Shown one piece after another: positions 30,982-42,900 of a stretch of DNA of 64,000 nt. The stretch is from NCBI GenBank assembly GCA_922989275.2, contig OV277867.1, positions 4,526,001-4,590,000 on the forward strand, read 5' to 3'. The notes below the pieces were generated by a model. That model made no database searches. It was not told the DNA's origin and saw only the letters and a program-made list of their open reading frames with translations. How positions within the stretch are numbered: the first letter of the stretch is position 1; each line of letters begins with the position of its first letter. The translations under genes were made by a program, and so were the position numbers. Origin of the DNA: Gari tellinella (taxonomy: Eukaryota > Mollusca > Bivalvia > Cardiida > Psammobiidae).

Positions 30982-33900
30982 GTAAGTCTCTTGTATATGT
31001 AACGCAGGGCTCCAGATAAGAGCTAGTTTTCTGAACAAATCCAAAACTTTCTCAATCATTTCAGCCCCAAATCCTATGGTGTTACTACTTATTAGAATCG
31101 TCTCTTTGAGACGATTCTAATGAGTAGTAAAACCATAGGGTTTTATTCAGAAATTAAGATTTTAGTTTTGAAAAACTCTACTTATCTGGAATCCTGTTAC
31201 AGTGTAAATGTAAACCACATGTTTTGACTACTGTTTATTCAGAGCTCCTGATAAGGGGAGTATTTCAAAAACTAAAATCTTTATTTCTGCATTAAACCCT
31301 ATGGTGTCACTACTCAATAGAATCGTCTCTTCGGAACGATTCAAATGAATATTAACACCATAAGATTTGGTGCTGAAATGAGTGAAAAAATATAACAATG
31401 TTAGAAGTTAGAACTACATGTAATACTGAAAATATTGACAGATGGCTTTATTAAATTACATGATACAGTTTAGCCTCTCCTCAATAACATTCCAATTATG
31501 CCTCTTTGTAGGGTTTTAACACACATGGCAGCTAACTACAGGATTAAAGTAATGCAGAAAGCTCCTAAAGGAGCTTTAATTTTTTTCTCCAAGTTCCATC
31601 CTGCATTCATCTGTCGTCTGCCTTCAAAGATTCCCATTGAGACTTTCTAACTTGTACATGACTCAAGGTTTATAATGATTTACAGCAGGGGAAGCATGAA
31701 AATCACCCACTCTACATGGAATACTTTCTGCATGTATCAGATGGAATCTATTTTGTTTATAGCATGGCGACAATATTACTATGCACTTCATGCAGTGCCC
31801 TTTACTAGTTACTGATTTTGAATAACAGATAAGACCTGATACAGTCTGACTGCTTGCACTGATGGTTAAGGCCCCAGTAGAGAATGGAACATAAACGCTG
31901 GGTAAATGTATTATTGAAGACAATGAAGAGCTTCAAAGCAATTCCATACCATGGCCAAGTCCACTGAGAATACAGCCAGTGCATGTTGAATGGTTTCAAA
32001 AGTAACCATACAGTGCAGGGGTCAAGTATATATACATCTTTTGAAAAAAGGATACTCTTAGAACTATGCATCATACATGTCTTACAGACACATCCACATC
32101 TCTAGTTTCAGTTTTATGACAGGTGATTCTACTGTGATTGCTTAGCCCCTTCATCTTCGTACCCAGAGTACAACTTGTACTCTTAGTGGAAGTGAAGCTA
32201 TGGTACATGTATATAGGAATTTAACCCATTCACCCATAAATATGCCTTTTATGCCTTAATTTTATTCCTGCACTGAAGAAAATAATTTAACTTTATACAG
32301 ACATGAATATACACTATAAGACATATGTTCTATATCCGAGCAGGTTATAGCCTTATTCATTCACCCCTGAAACTTTAAATGGACAATTCCAATTTCAAAA
32401 TAAGTCTACCCATAGTCAATTTTTGACTATTTAGGGCTGATTTTAACAATTTATTGCAACATGACAAAACTGTGCAGACCCTGATCAGAGGGCTCCTACT
32501 GTTTGCATAGGACAAGTGTACTCTTCGCAGGTACTCTGTTTGTTAATGATGAGTATACTCGTCACTAGGGTTGAATGTGTTAAAGTAGGCTGAAAGTAAA
32601 GCAGAATGTGCGGAACAACCTTGTATTGTCATGAGAGACTGAAAGAAAAGCAGAAAGTTCCTGGAAGAGCTTTCTACTTTACTTTTAGTCTGGTCTGCTT
32701 AAAGCAACCACTGTGTGTCTTTAAAACTGAAATCAAACCAGCATGTTGTATAGGGTTAAAAGGATGGAGGGTATGTGTCCCGTGTCGCCTTTATATCAGA
32801 ACAGAGCAAGCACATAAAAAGGCATTTCTCAGAGATCCAGATAAGGTATTAAACTCTTAGCATACAGCTTGCTGGGTAATTTTTTCTTAAACATTTTTTT
32901 TCTGTTAAATTGTCGTCTGCAACAGTTACTGTTAAAAAATAGAAATTTCTTTTCAAAGCAGGGTCAAAGTGTCAAGCAGTTTGGATCCTGTTGAGACACT
33001 GCTTTCTGCTTTATTTTCATTTTGTTTTAAGCAGTAATTATTAATTAACCCGCCTTAACCCATTACCCCATTAATTCTCCTGTTTATGCCTCTAATATAT
33101 TCCTACACTATAGAAAATAGGTCCAATTCATACAGTCATGATATGTTCCATAAGAATTATTTTCAATATTCTAACAGATAGTAGCTTAAAGCAGGCTGAA
33201 ATTAGGGCAGAACGTGCCTTAAGGTGCATTCTACCTTACTTTCAACCTGCTATAAGTGCTCGCCTGTCTTCAAAACTAGAAACAGGCTATGGGGTAGTGG
33301 GTTACACAGTGCCACCTAAAATACTTACTGTAGTAATAGGGAGGTTCTACAGTACATGGTTTTATTGAATAGTTTCTTGCTCAATAATTTTTTTTGACTT
33401 TATACCATAGCAAAGTTCACTCATTCAGAAAGTATTTAGATTTTAGTAATCTGTCATGGCATAAAGGTTATGCAAATAACAGATAGTCCATACTACATAA
33501 ATACACCATTAAGGCTTTATGCCTTTTATTCCTCCATTGAAGAAAATTGTTCCACTTTATAATTATTAATATGTAGCATAACAAATATTTTCTATATCCT
33601 AGCAGATGGTAGCTTAAAGCAGGCTGAAAGTAAAACAGAATGTGCCTTTATAAGGCACATTCTGCTTTACTTTCAACTTGCTTGGTCACCTGTCTTCAAA
33701 ACTTAAAAATACGGGCTATGGAGTAAATGGTTAAGGGTTATGCAAATCATGACAGATATCCCTTTCAGTGCTGTCCCTATCTTCTGTGAGATTTGCCATT
33801 TAGTTTTGATCCAGCATGTATCTGTATCCTATCTGGATTCATTGAGTAATAAAACATGTGTAGCTGTTTGTATTTCAAATGGTTTTTGTGACATTTAACT

Positions 33901-36900
33901 ACAGCAACAACATTTCAAAATTTTAATGTGAACAAAAAATAAAAATGGATATTTTGGATAGTTTGAAGCTAGTGCATATTGAGTTCTGACCTCTATAAAA
34001 AAAAAAAAAAAAATACAGTAAAACCCAGGGCTCCAGATAAGGGGAGTATTTCAAAAACTAAAATCTTTATTTCTGCTTTAAACCCTATGGTGTCACTACT
34101 CATTAGAATTGTCTCTTCGAGACAATTCTAATGAGTAGTAACACCGTAGGATTTGATGCTAAAATAAGTGAGAAAAATGTTGGCTTTGTTCAGTTTACTC
34201 TCCCTTATCTGGAGCCCTGAAAACCTCTCTATTACAACCACTAAATGGAAGGGTGATTGACAGCGTAAAAGACAGGTGACAACTTAAAGCAAGGTGAATG
34301 TAAAACAGAAAGCTCTTTTTGAGCTTTTTGTTTTACTTTACCTTGCTTTAAGAAGTCATCTGCCTTAAACACCTGATAATCAAAACAATTTAATTATATA
34401 ATAAAGAGAGGTTTTACTGTAGTTTAAAGTTTTTTTTGCATGTAAAGTTAAAAGTGCGAAACGTGAAATCAGAAGATTCTTGTGGCAGCTGCAGAAATGC
34501 TACGGCGGCAGCCCCAGGGCGACTATCCCAAGATTTTACAGGCTGTAGAGCAGAGTAATAAACAGGAATTATAACATTTTTTCAATTCTACGGTGGGCGT
34601 AGAAAAAGACACACCGCAGAGCGGTTCTACTGCTTCAGTGCGGCCGCCAGGTCTCAATGGTCACTTTTACAATTGTGCATTTGCATTTTTGTTCATATGT
34701 GTGAAACATGTATATTGATCTTTAAATAGATTTGGATGTTTTAATGCTGTCCGTATGTGCCCTTTGAACTCACAGTGTAGTTGGACTGAGCAGGAGCAGC
34801 ATTTCGGCTGCACAGCATCTTGTGGGACTTCCATGGCAGCAGTACAGCCGCCATGGATTTTATTAGAAATTGCAGCCACCCCTTAGACGCCATACAGCGG
34901 CCGTACAGAGATAGCAGGTTTATTAACCCAAAAACTCGCCGCAGTAAAAGTGAGCGCAACACGGCGGCCGTAGGAAGGGAAATTGCTATTCGCCGTAGAA
35001 ATAATCATATGGCCGCCACAGCAAATGTGAGCGAGACATTAAGCTTGAATTGAAAGTTCAATTTTAAAACCCTTGAATTTAAGATACTAGTTTATGCAGC
35101 TGTCCAATGCAGGAAAAGCTTTTTACATTTCTTAATTCCTTCCTTAAAGAGCCATTTGTCTAAAAATCTTATTTGTAACCTTTTCTCCTCAAGCCTGTTT
35201 AATGCCTCAAATATACTCACTTGTCTTTTGGACTGCAGAGTTTGTTATTTACTTGCCCTCCATATTATCTACAAATGTATTTATAAAAGTAAATAACCTC
35301 TAATGGAGACCTTTGAAAACAATCTGGATCCATATCAGAGCACACTAAACATGGAACCGAGTCCTTTGTCACCCAGGCCCCCATTCCTGTTAATATTAAC
35401 GCTTTACTCCATAGCCTGTTTCTAGTATGGAAGATAGGTGAATACTAAAAGCAGGTTGAAAGTAAAGCAGAATGTGTCTTAAGGTGCATTCTGTTTTACT
35501 TTCAGCCTGCTTTAAGCTAAAATCTGCTAGAATATAGAAAATATTTCTAATGATTCATATTCATGACTATATATAAAGTGGAACTATTTTCTTCAGTGGA
35601 GGAATAATAAAGAGGTAATATTGAGTATCTTATAATGGCGTAAAGGGTTAAGAAGACCAAACCAACTCAGAAATTTAGCAGACAACACCTCTTAGCAGTA
35701 ACTGTTACCAAGTGTTTGAAGAGTTACAGGCCTTTGATGTTTGATCCAGTAGTATTTGAGTTTATAGAAATTAACTGTAAAGGTACAATGGTACTGTATA
35801 TAAAACCTGAAAATTCCTTGCATTCCTTTACCTGGTGGTTTCTCTTAACCCATTCATTCCCTATAGCTCTGTGATCAATGTTTAAAACAGATGACTGCTT
35901 TAAACAGGCTTAAAGTAAAGCAGAAATGTCCCAAAAGGAAGATTCCTGCTTAACCATCAACCTGTTTTAAGCAGTCACCTGTCATGATGTAGGAAAACAT
36001 TCTTACAAACTTACAGTGGAGAATCTGTTATTCTTTCCCAATGAACACGTTTACGCTAAAACTATTATTTGCAGTGCAAACAGTTTGGAGCCAGATCAGA
36101 TGCCGGGTAACCCGGCGTCTGATCAGGCTCCAAACTGTTTGCCTCCAAGATAAACAAGAACTATCAGAATTGTCCAAAAGTCGTCTTTTCTACGTTTTAG
36201 CGCTTTGCGTTTGCGTGGTTTTCGTTTAAACGGGAAAGAATAACAGATTCTCCACTGTATTTATCACAGGATAGGAGCATGAAAAAGGCTATTCAATGAT
36301 TGAAGGAAATACAGTAAAACCTCTCTATTACGTCCACTAAAACGGAGGCTAATTAATTGTAAAAAGACAAGTGACAGCTTGAAGCAAGGTGACCGTAAAA
36401 CAGAAAGCTCCTACAGGAGCTTTCTGTTTTATGGTCACCTTGCTTTAAGCAGTCACCAGTCTTAAACACCTAATAATTAACATAATTTGGTGGTCGTAAT
36501 AGAGAGGTTTAACTGTAGTGTACCGTATCCTTTATTCAATCATTATTTTACTGAGAAATCTACAAGACTAGTTGATTTGACATTAATTGCTTCAGGAGGG
36601 ATATCATAACTAATTATTCCTGATTAAATTTATGTGATAACCATAAATTCTAAACGCTTTTAAATCCTCATTTACATGGACAGGAAGTAAATACCTGCTG
36701 AAATTGATAAACATCAGTGATGAGTTCAGTAAAGAAGTCAATGGCCATCGATTGCAAGTTGGCTATCCGTCTGAAATACAGTGGAGAAAACGTAATTATT
36801 TGGTTCAAACGCAAACGCATAGCAATGAAATATAGAAAATGACAACTTTTTGATAATTTTGACTATCAGTTTTAACCCTTAGCCCGCCAAATAAATTGTC

Positions 36901-39900
36901 GTCTGCTATATTTCTCGTCTGCTTCAAGTTTCAAAGTGCTTCAAAGTTGCTCAAAATTGCCGAAAATATTGTCTGAGTGTCAAACAGCTTGGATCCGGAT
37001 GAGACGCCGAGTTACTCGGCGTCTCATCCGGATCCAAGCTGTTTGCATATGGAGCTATAGTCGTGAGTGGCAGGCTAAGGGTTAATCTGAGTCAGTGGCA
37101 AACAGTTTGAAGCCTGATCAGACGCAGGGTTACCCGGCGTCTGATCTGGCTCCAAACTGTTTGCAATGAAAAGAATAGTTTAAGCGTAAACGCGGTTATT
37201 TGGAAATAAAATACTTTCTCTACTTTACTCTGCACGATGCACACGGGGCACAAACTGCAAACCTAAACAGTAAACAGTGGTAACTGAACACGCTACAGTT
37301 GTGTGCTGAACCATCAAGTAAATAACCCTTGACTCTTACCCGTTACACCATAGCCTTTTACGCCTTTAATTTATTCCTCCACTTAAGAAAATGATTCCAA
37401 TTTATACATTTATGAATAATTATGTACCACATAAAATCGATTTTATATCCTAGCAGATGGTAGCTTAAATGCCTTGAGGTGCATTCTGCTTTACTTTTGA
37501 CCAGCTTTAAGTGGTCATTTTCTTCAAAACTAGAAACCTGAAGAAGCCATTTTAGATCAGGGACTGCACTAGGAAAAAAAGCCCCTGAATGTCGATGTAA
37601 ACTTATGTAATTTATCAGCTAATTCAGCATTATAATTGTTGAACACAGTTTTATCATCAATCTGCTAATATCAATTTACTAGATGGTAAACAATCTGAGG
37701 CAGATAGCAATGAAATTAACCTTTTTGTTGCTGGAAAAGGTTGGACTGAAGTAGAGACAAGAAACAGTGGAGTCTCTCAAACAGTTACATATGATTAGGT
37801 TGCTTGCTGTAATTGCTGGAAACAGGGAAAATATTATATATACAATTTATACAGTATGAAAAAATATATGGTGATCGATAATACATAAATCTAATTCTCT
37901 GATATTAAAACCACTCATATTGTTTCAATTTGTTTGTATGTTTTTACACCCCAACTGCTTTTGTTTTTGTTGTTTATATTTTTGCACTGGGGCTAAGTAC
38001 AATCTGTTTGTTCCTCAACATGGGCATTTATGGTTTTGTGATGATCTCATGATTTTTATCTAAAATGTACATGTATAATGAAATTTGTCAGGTCCTTTCA
38101 CAATGTCAAATGTTATGTATGTTTAGAGAGAGCTCTTGTTTTTGATAGGTTTCTGTTTAATTCTAGACATCTTAGCATTGAAACCATGATAAACCATTGC
38201 AAACAGTTTTGATCTAGATGAGAACCAGCGTAACACATTGACTCTTTGACCCTCTTTTGAAAACAAAATTTCCAATTTTTATTTTTAGACAGCATTAGAT
38301 GCGATTGTTTCAGATAAAAACATTTCCCAGCATGCAGAGTTCACCCTTTAACCCCCCCCCCCCCCCCATAATCCTGTTTCTAGTATTGAAGACAGGTGAC
38401 CACTTAAAGCAGGTTGAAAGTTTATGCAGAATGTGCCTTAAGTTCACCTGGTGCATTCTGCTTTACTTCCAGTCTGCTTTAAGCTACCCTCTACTACTAT
38501 ATAAGAAATATTTCTAATTTGTATATTCATAACTGTATAATATGGAACTATTTTCTTTAGTTGAAGAATAAAATCTGGGCTTCAGTTAAGAGGAAGTAAA
38601 TCGAACAAATCCAAATTCTCACTCATATCAGCACCAAATCTTATGATGTTACTACTCATTAGAATTGTCTCTTCGAGACAATTCTAATGAGTAGTGACAT
38701 CATAGGGTTTAATGTAGAAACAAAGATTTTAGTTTCTGAAATTCTCTTATTTTCTGGATCCCTGTTAAATGCATAAAAAGGCGTATCCTATGGAGTGAAA
38801 AGTTAAATAGTTGCTATGAAACATTAGCATGTTGAGTATCATACAGCTGCTAGCAGTTTAGATGAGACACAATGAATGTGAACTATCATTTAGATAGACA
38901 CTACTGCCAGTTGATGTGATCTGTTCTGGCCGCGCTTCAAATTCACATAAAAAGTCAGCTTGAAATACCTGTCTGGAAAAAAGTTTCTCAGTAAAATACA
39001 ATTCAGTTAACACCTATGGCCGTAGATAATATAGAAGAATTAGGTACAGTCAGGCTTGTGTGATACACTCAAACATAACTCTTTGCATGCTGGGTAACTT
39101 TTTCGTCTGCAATTTGCATGTTGGGTAATTTTTTTGTTTGCAACAATTATTGTCTGTTATTGTTCTAAAAAATTAATTGTTCAAAATTTCTTTTCAAAGC
39201 AGGGTCGGAGTGTCAAACAGTTTGGATCCTGATGAGACGCCGCGTTACGCGGCATCGCATCAGGATCCAAACTGTCTGCAAAGGTAATCACGGTTCCAAT
39301 GCTAGCATGCTATGAGATAACTTTTATTCCTTCACCCTTGAAACTTCAAATGGACAGTTCTATGCAGTATCCAAGGTTATAAAGCTTTTGTATGGAGTCT
39401 AAAGTTGACCTCAAGCATCTGATTGGTCAGATTTGAGCCTAGGCTCAATTAAATCTGACCAATCAAATGCTTGAGAACACACTCAGACTCAATTCAAAAG
39501 CTTTATAACCTTTGACCCAGTTCAAGCGTTCTCATGCTAATGGTGTATAATATTATATTGATGAGACTTTCGCTATCAGTTTAGATCGGGATTAGAAGCT
39601 GAGTATCTCATCCAGATCTCAACTGTTTGACACTCAGATTGTAACATTTTTCAAAAATACTCAAAAGTGAAAAATAAAATAAAACAACATTTCTAAAAGA
39701 GAAACTATATATTACATGAGAGTTACGAGTTTATAGTTCAGATAATATTTTATTTAGAGAAAAGGATTGGACAACATAAGAGTCCATGGGGTTCTGCGAT
39801 GACTAGGTCAGTTTCTGATTGGGAAAATAAAGCACCAAATTGTGCCAGTTTTAAATAGATTATATATAATTCACTCACATCCAGTAGACTGACTGAATCA

Positions 39901-42900
39901 ATTTGGCTGTACACTAGGAGAGACAAATGATGGGCAATGTGTGGAAGACATTCTTTCTTAACTCTTTGCATGCTGGGTAATATTTGGCGGCCATTTTAAT
40001 GTGTCGTCTGCAGTGGATATAACTCAAATATTTGTTAAAGATTTTAGCAGTTTCTGATAGAATATTGACTTGGCTGCAAACAGTTTTGATCTCAGATCAG
40101 GCCCCACAATGTGGGGCCTGATCTGAGATCAAAACTGTTTGTCTAGAGGTACACCTAAAAGTGTATCACGCATAAAATGGGTTAATCGAAATGTTTGTGC
40201 CGAAAGAATTTACAGTTTTTGAGTCTGTTTCAAACAGTTTTGAACCAGATCAGAACCAAATACCAGGCTTCTAATAGTTTGATTAATTGTGAATATTTTC
40301 TTATTTGACTTTAAAGAAACATTGTATTATGATCAAGTGTCAAACAGTTTGGATCCTGATCAGATGCATTGTGCGGCATCTGATCAGGGTCCAAACTGTT
40401 TGACAATAACTATTGTACTCAGGGTAAGGCAGTGAAGGGGTTAAATTAAGTATTTTCCTTTTAACAGAGAATTCTAAAAGGACCATTTTCGTTAGACTTT
40501 CTGTTACTTTGAGCAGCCTTCAATCTCAAACAGACAAATTGAGTGATTAACTCATTACCCAATAGCCTGTTTCTAGTAATGAAGACAGGTGACCTTTTAA
40601 AGCAGCTTTGTGGGTTATTAGATTCCCTTGTCACCAAAACTTTGAATTCTAGGTAGTATAATAAACGGTGTAATTTAGCCAACAGTGCAGATCCTGAACA
40701 GAGGGCTCCTACAGGAGCCATCTTATCTTGGTCTAAACTGTTTGCGAATGTAATGAGTATATTTCAAATACGGTAGGTCCATGTAAGAGTAAAGCTATTA
40801 TCTGCTAGGATATATATTTTTTATCATGACTGTATAAAGTGGAACTATTTTCGTTAGTGGAGAAATGAATAAAAAGCATAAAAAGGTGTATTAAGTTATT
40901 AACCCATTACCCCATAGCATGTTTCTAGTTTTGAAGATAGGTGACCACTTAAAGCAGGTTGAAAGTAAAACAGAATGTGCCTTAATGCGCATTTGATCTG
41001 CTTTACTTTCAGCCTGCCTTAAGCTATCATCTGCTAGAATATAGAGAATATTTCTTATTCTGCATAATCATGACTATATAATTTCTTCAGTGGAGGAATG
41101 ATTTATAGGCGTAAAAGGTGTACTTATGGGGTACAGGTTAAAGGGTAATGAGTTAACTGCCATTACCTCTAACTCTTTGCATGCTAGCAGCGGATATATC
41201 CACCACAGTGATTGCCTTTGCAAACAGTTTTGATCCAGATAAGACGGGGTGTTACGTCACGTCTCATCAGGATCCTAACTGTTTGCCATTCTGACCCTGA
41301 ATTTAAAAGAAATTTTGAAAATGCTAATTTTAGAACATTTGTAGACGACATAATTATGTTGCAGACAAAAAAATTACCCAGCATGCAAAGAGCTAACAGT
41401 CAGCATTGAGAGAAAGTATTTACCTTCTGCATTATTAGTAATTGTTGTCTGCAGTTGTTTTTTTATCTACAACAATTCTCAAAATTATTTAGGCATTTTC
41501 TTTCTGATAATATCTATCACGGTGCCATAAAACCCAACTCAATCAATCAATCTGATTATATCATCAGTTTGGATCCAGATTAGACAATGGTTTACTCAGC
41601 GTGTCGATGTTGGCTGTGATCTATACTGTTTGTACCAGTTGTCAAAGATTTGTCCGCAGCTTGTAGATGGAGAGTTAAACTACCACCTGTTATTAACTTT
41701 CATAGTGCTGGAATTGGATACTAGTAATTATATCCATACTTTACACACAGTGCAGACCCTGATCAGAGGGCTCCTGCAGGAACCTGCTGATCAGGGTCTG
41801 TACTGTTTGCCACAGGTGTAAATGTTTTGTAGACAAATTCCCTCTAGAGTCAATGTAATTGGTCATCTATCAGAAAATCTAGTTTTATTTGAAAAATCAG
41901 CCTGCAGTGTAAGGATTTACAACAACAAGCAAAGGGTTACAGACTGCCAAAGAATATAAATTTGAATGGCACATCTTATCACTAGTTTGACTGTTATCAG
42001 GTGTTATTTTGCCCCCATACTGCAGTATCCCATAGCCTATAACTAGTTTTGAAGACAGGAGACCACTTAACTGACTTTACCCCATAGCCTGTTTCTAGTT
42101 TTGAAAATATGTGACTGCTTAAAGCAGGTTGAAAGTAGGCACATTCTGCTTTATTTTCAGCCTGCTTTAAGCTAACATATTATTATTATTATTATTATAC
42201 CAGATTTATATAGCGCTCTTTTCACACAGGGATTGTGCGTTCAAAAGCGCTTTACATGAAATAACACATATGTACCTATAAATCGAGAAAAGACAAAATA
42301 ACTACAATTAGATCTGAAATAAAACATGAATAAACATATAAAAGACAGTCCCCCAAAACGGCGATCACATTACCCCCATCAATCAGCAATGAACCGACCG
42401 GCTAAGTATTGCCGACTGATATAAATAATGGTAGAGCGCCCAATGCAGGCCATCGACAAAACACAAATAACTATAATTAGATCTAAAATAAATAAGAATA
42501 AACATATGCAAGGGTATAAAAAAATTCTTATGATACATATTCATGAATGTATAAATTTGAACTATTTTCTACAGTGGAGGAATAAACTGAATGCGCTTAA
42601 AGGCGCTTCTTTCTATGAGGGAAAGGGTTAAAGTAGGTTAAAAGTAAAGCAGAATGTGTCCTAAGGCACATTCTGCTTTACTTCCAGCCTGCTTTAAACT
42701 ACCATCAGCTAGGATATAGAAAATATTTCTTAAGGTGCATGTTCATGACTGTCTTGGGATTTATTTTCTTTAGTTGAGGAAAAAATTAAAGGCATAAAAG
42801 CGTCACATGTATTTATAGGATAATCTGTTAATAATTTAGAAGTTGATAAAGGAACTTTCTCTGTCTGATGTATTAGCTACCAGATTACCTCTATTAATCA

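Noticed and set aside
34667..35053. Overlapping frames in the GCGGC-rich stretch as coding
   Set aside because: Frames overlap on both strands, no known domain, and the location is inside VCPIP1 intron 1.
38352..38367. Poly-C run as a functional element
   Set aside because: It falls where the A family has TTAACCCATTACCCC, so it is best explained as expansion of a C-rich element end.
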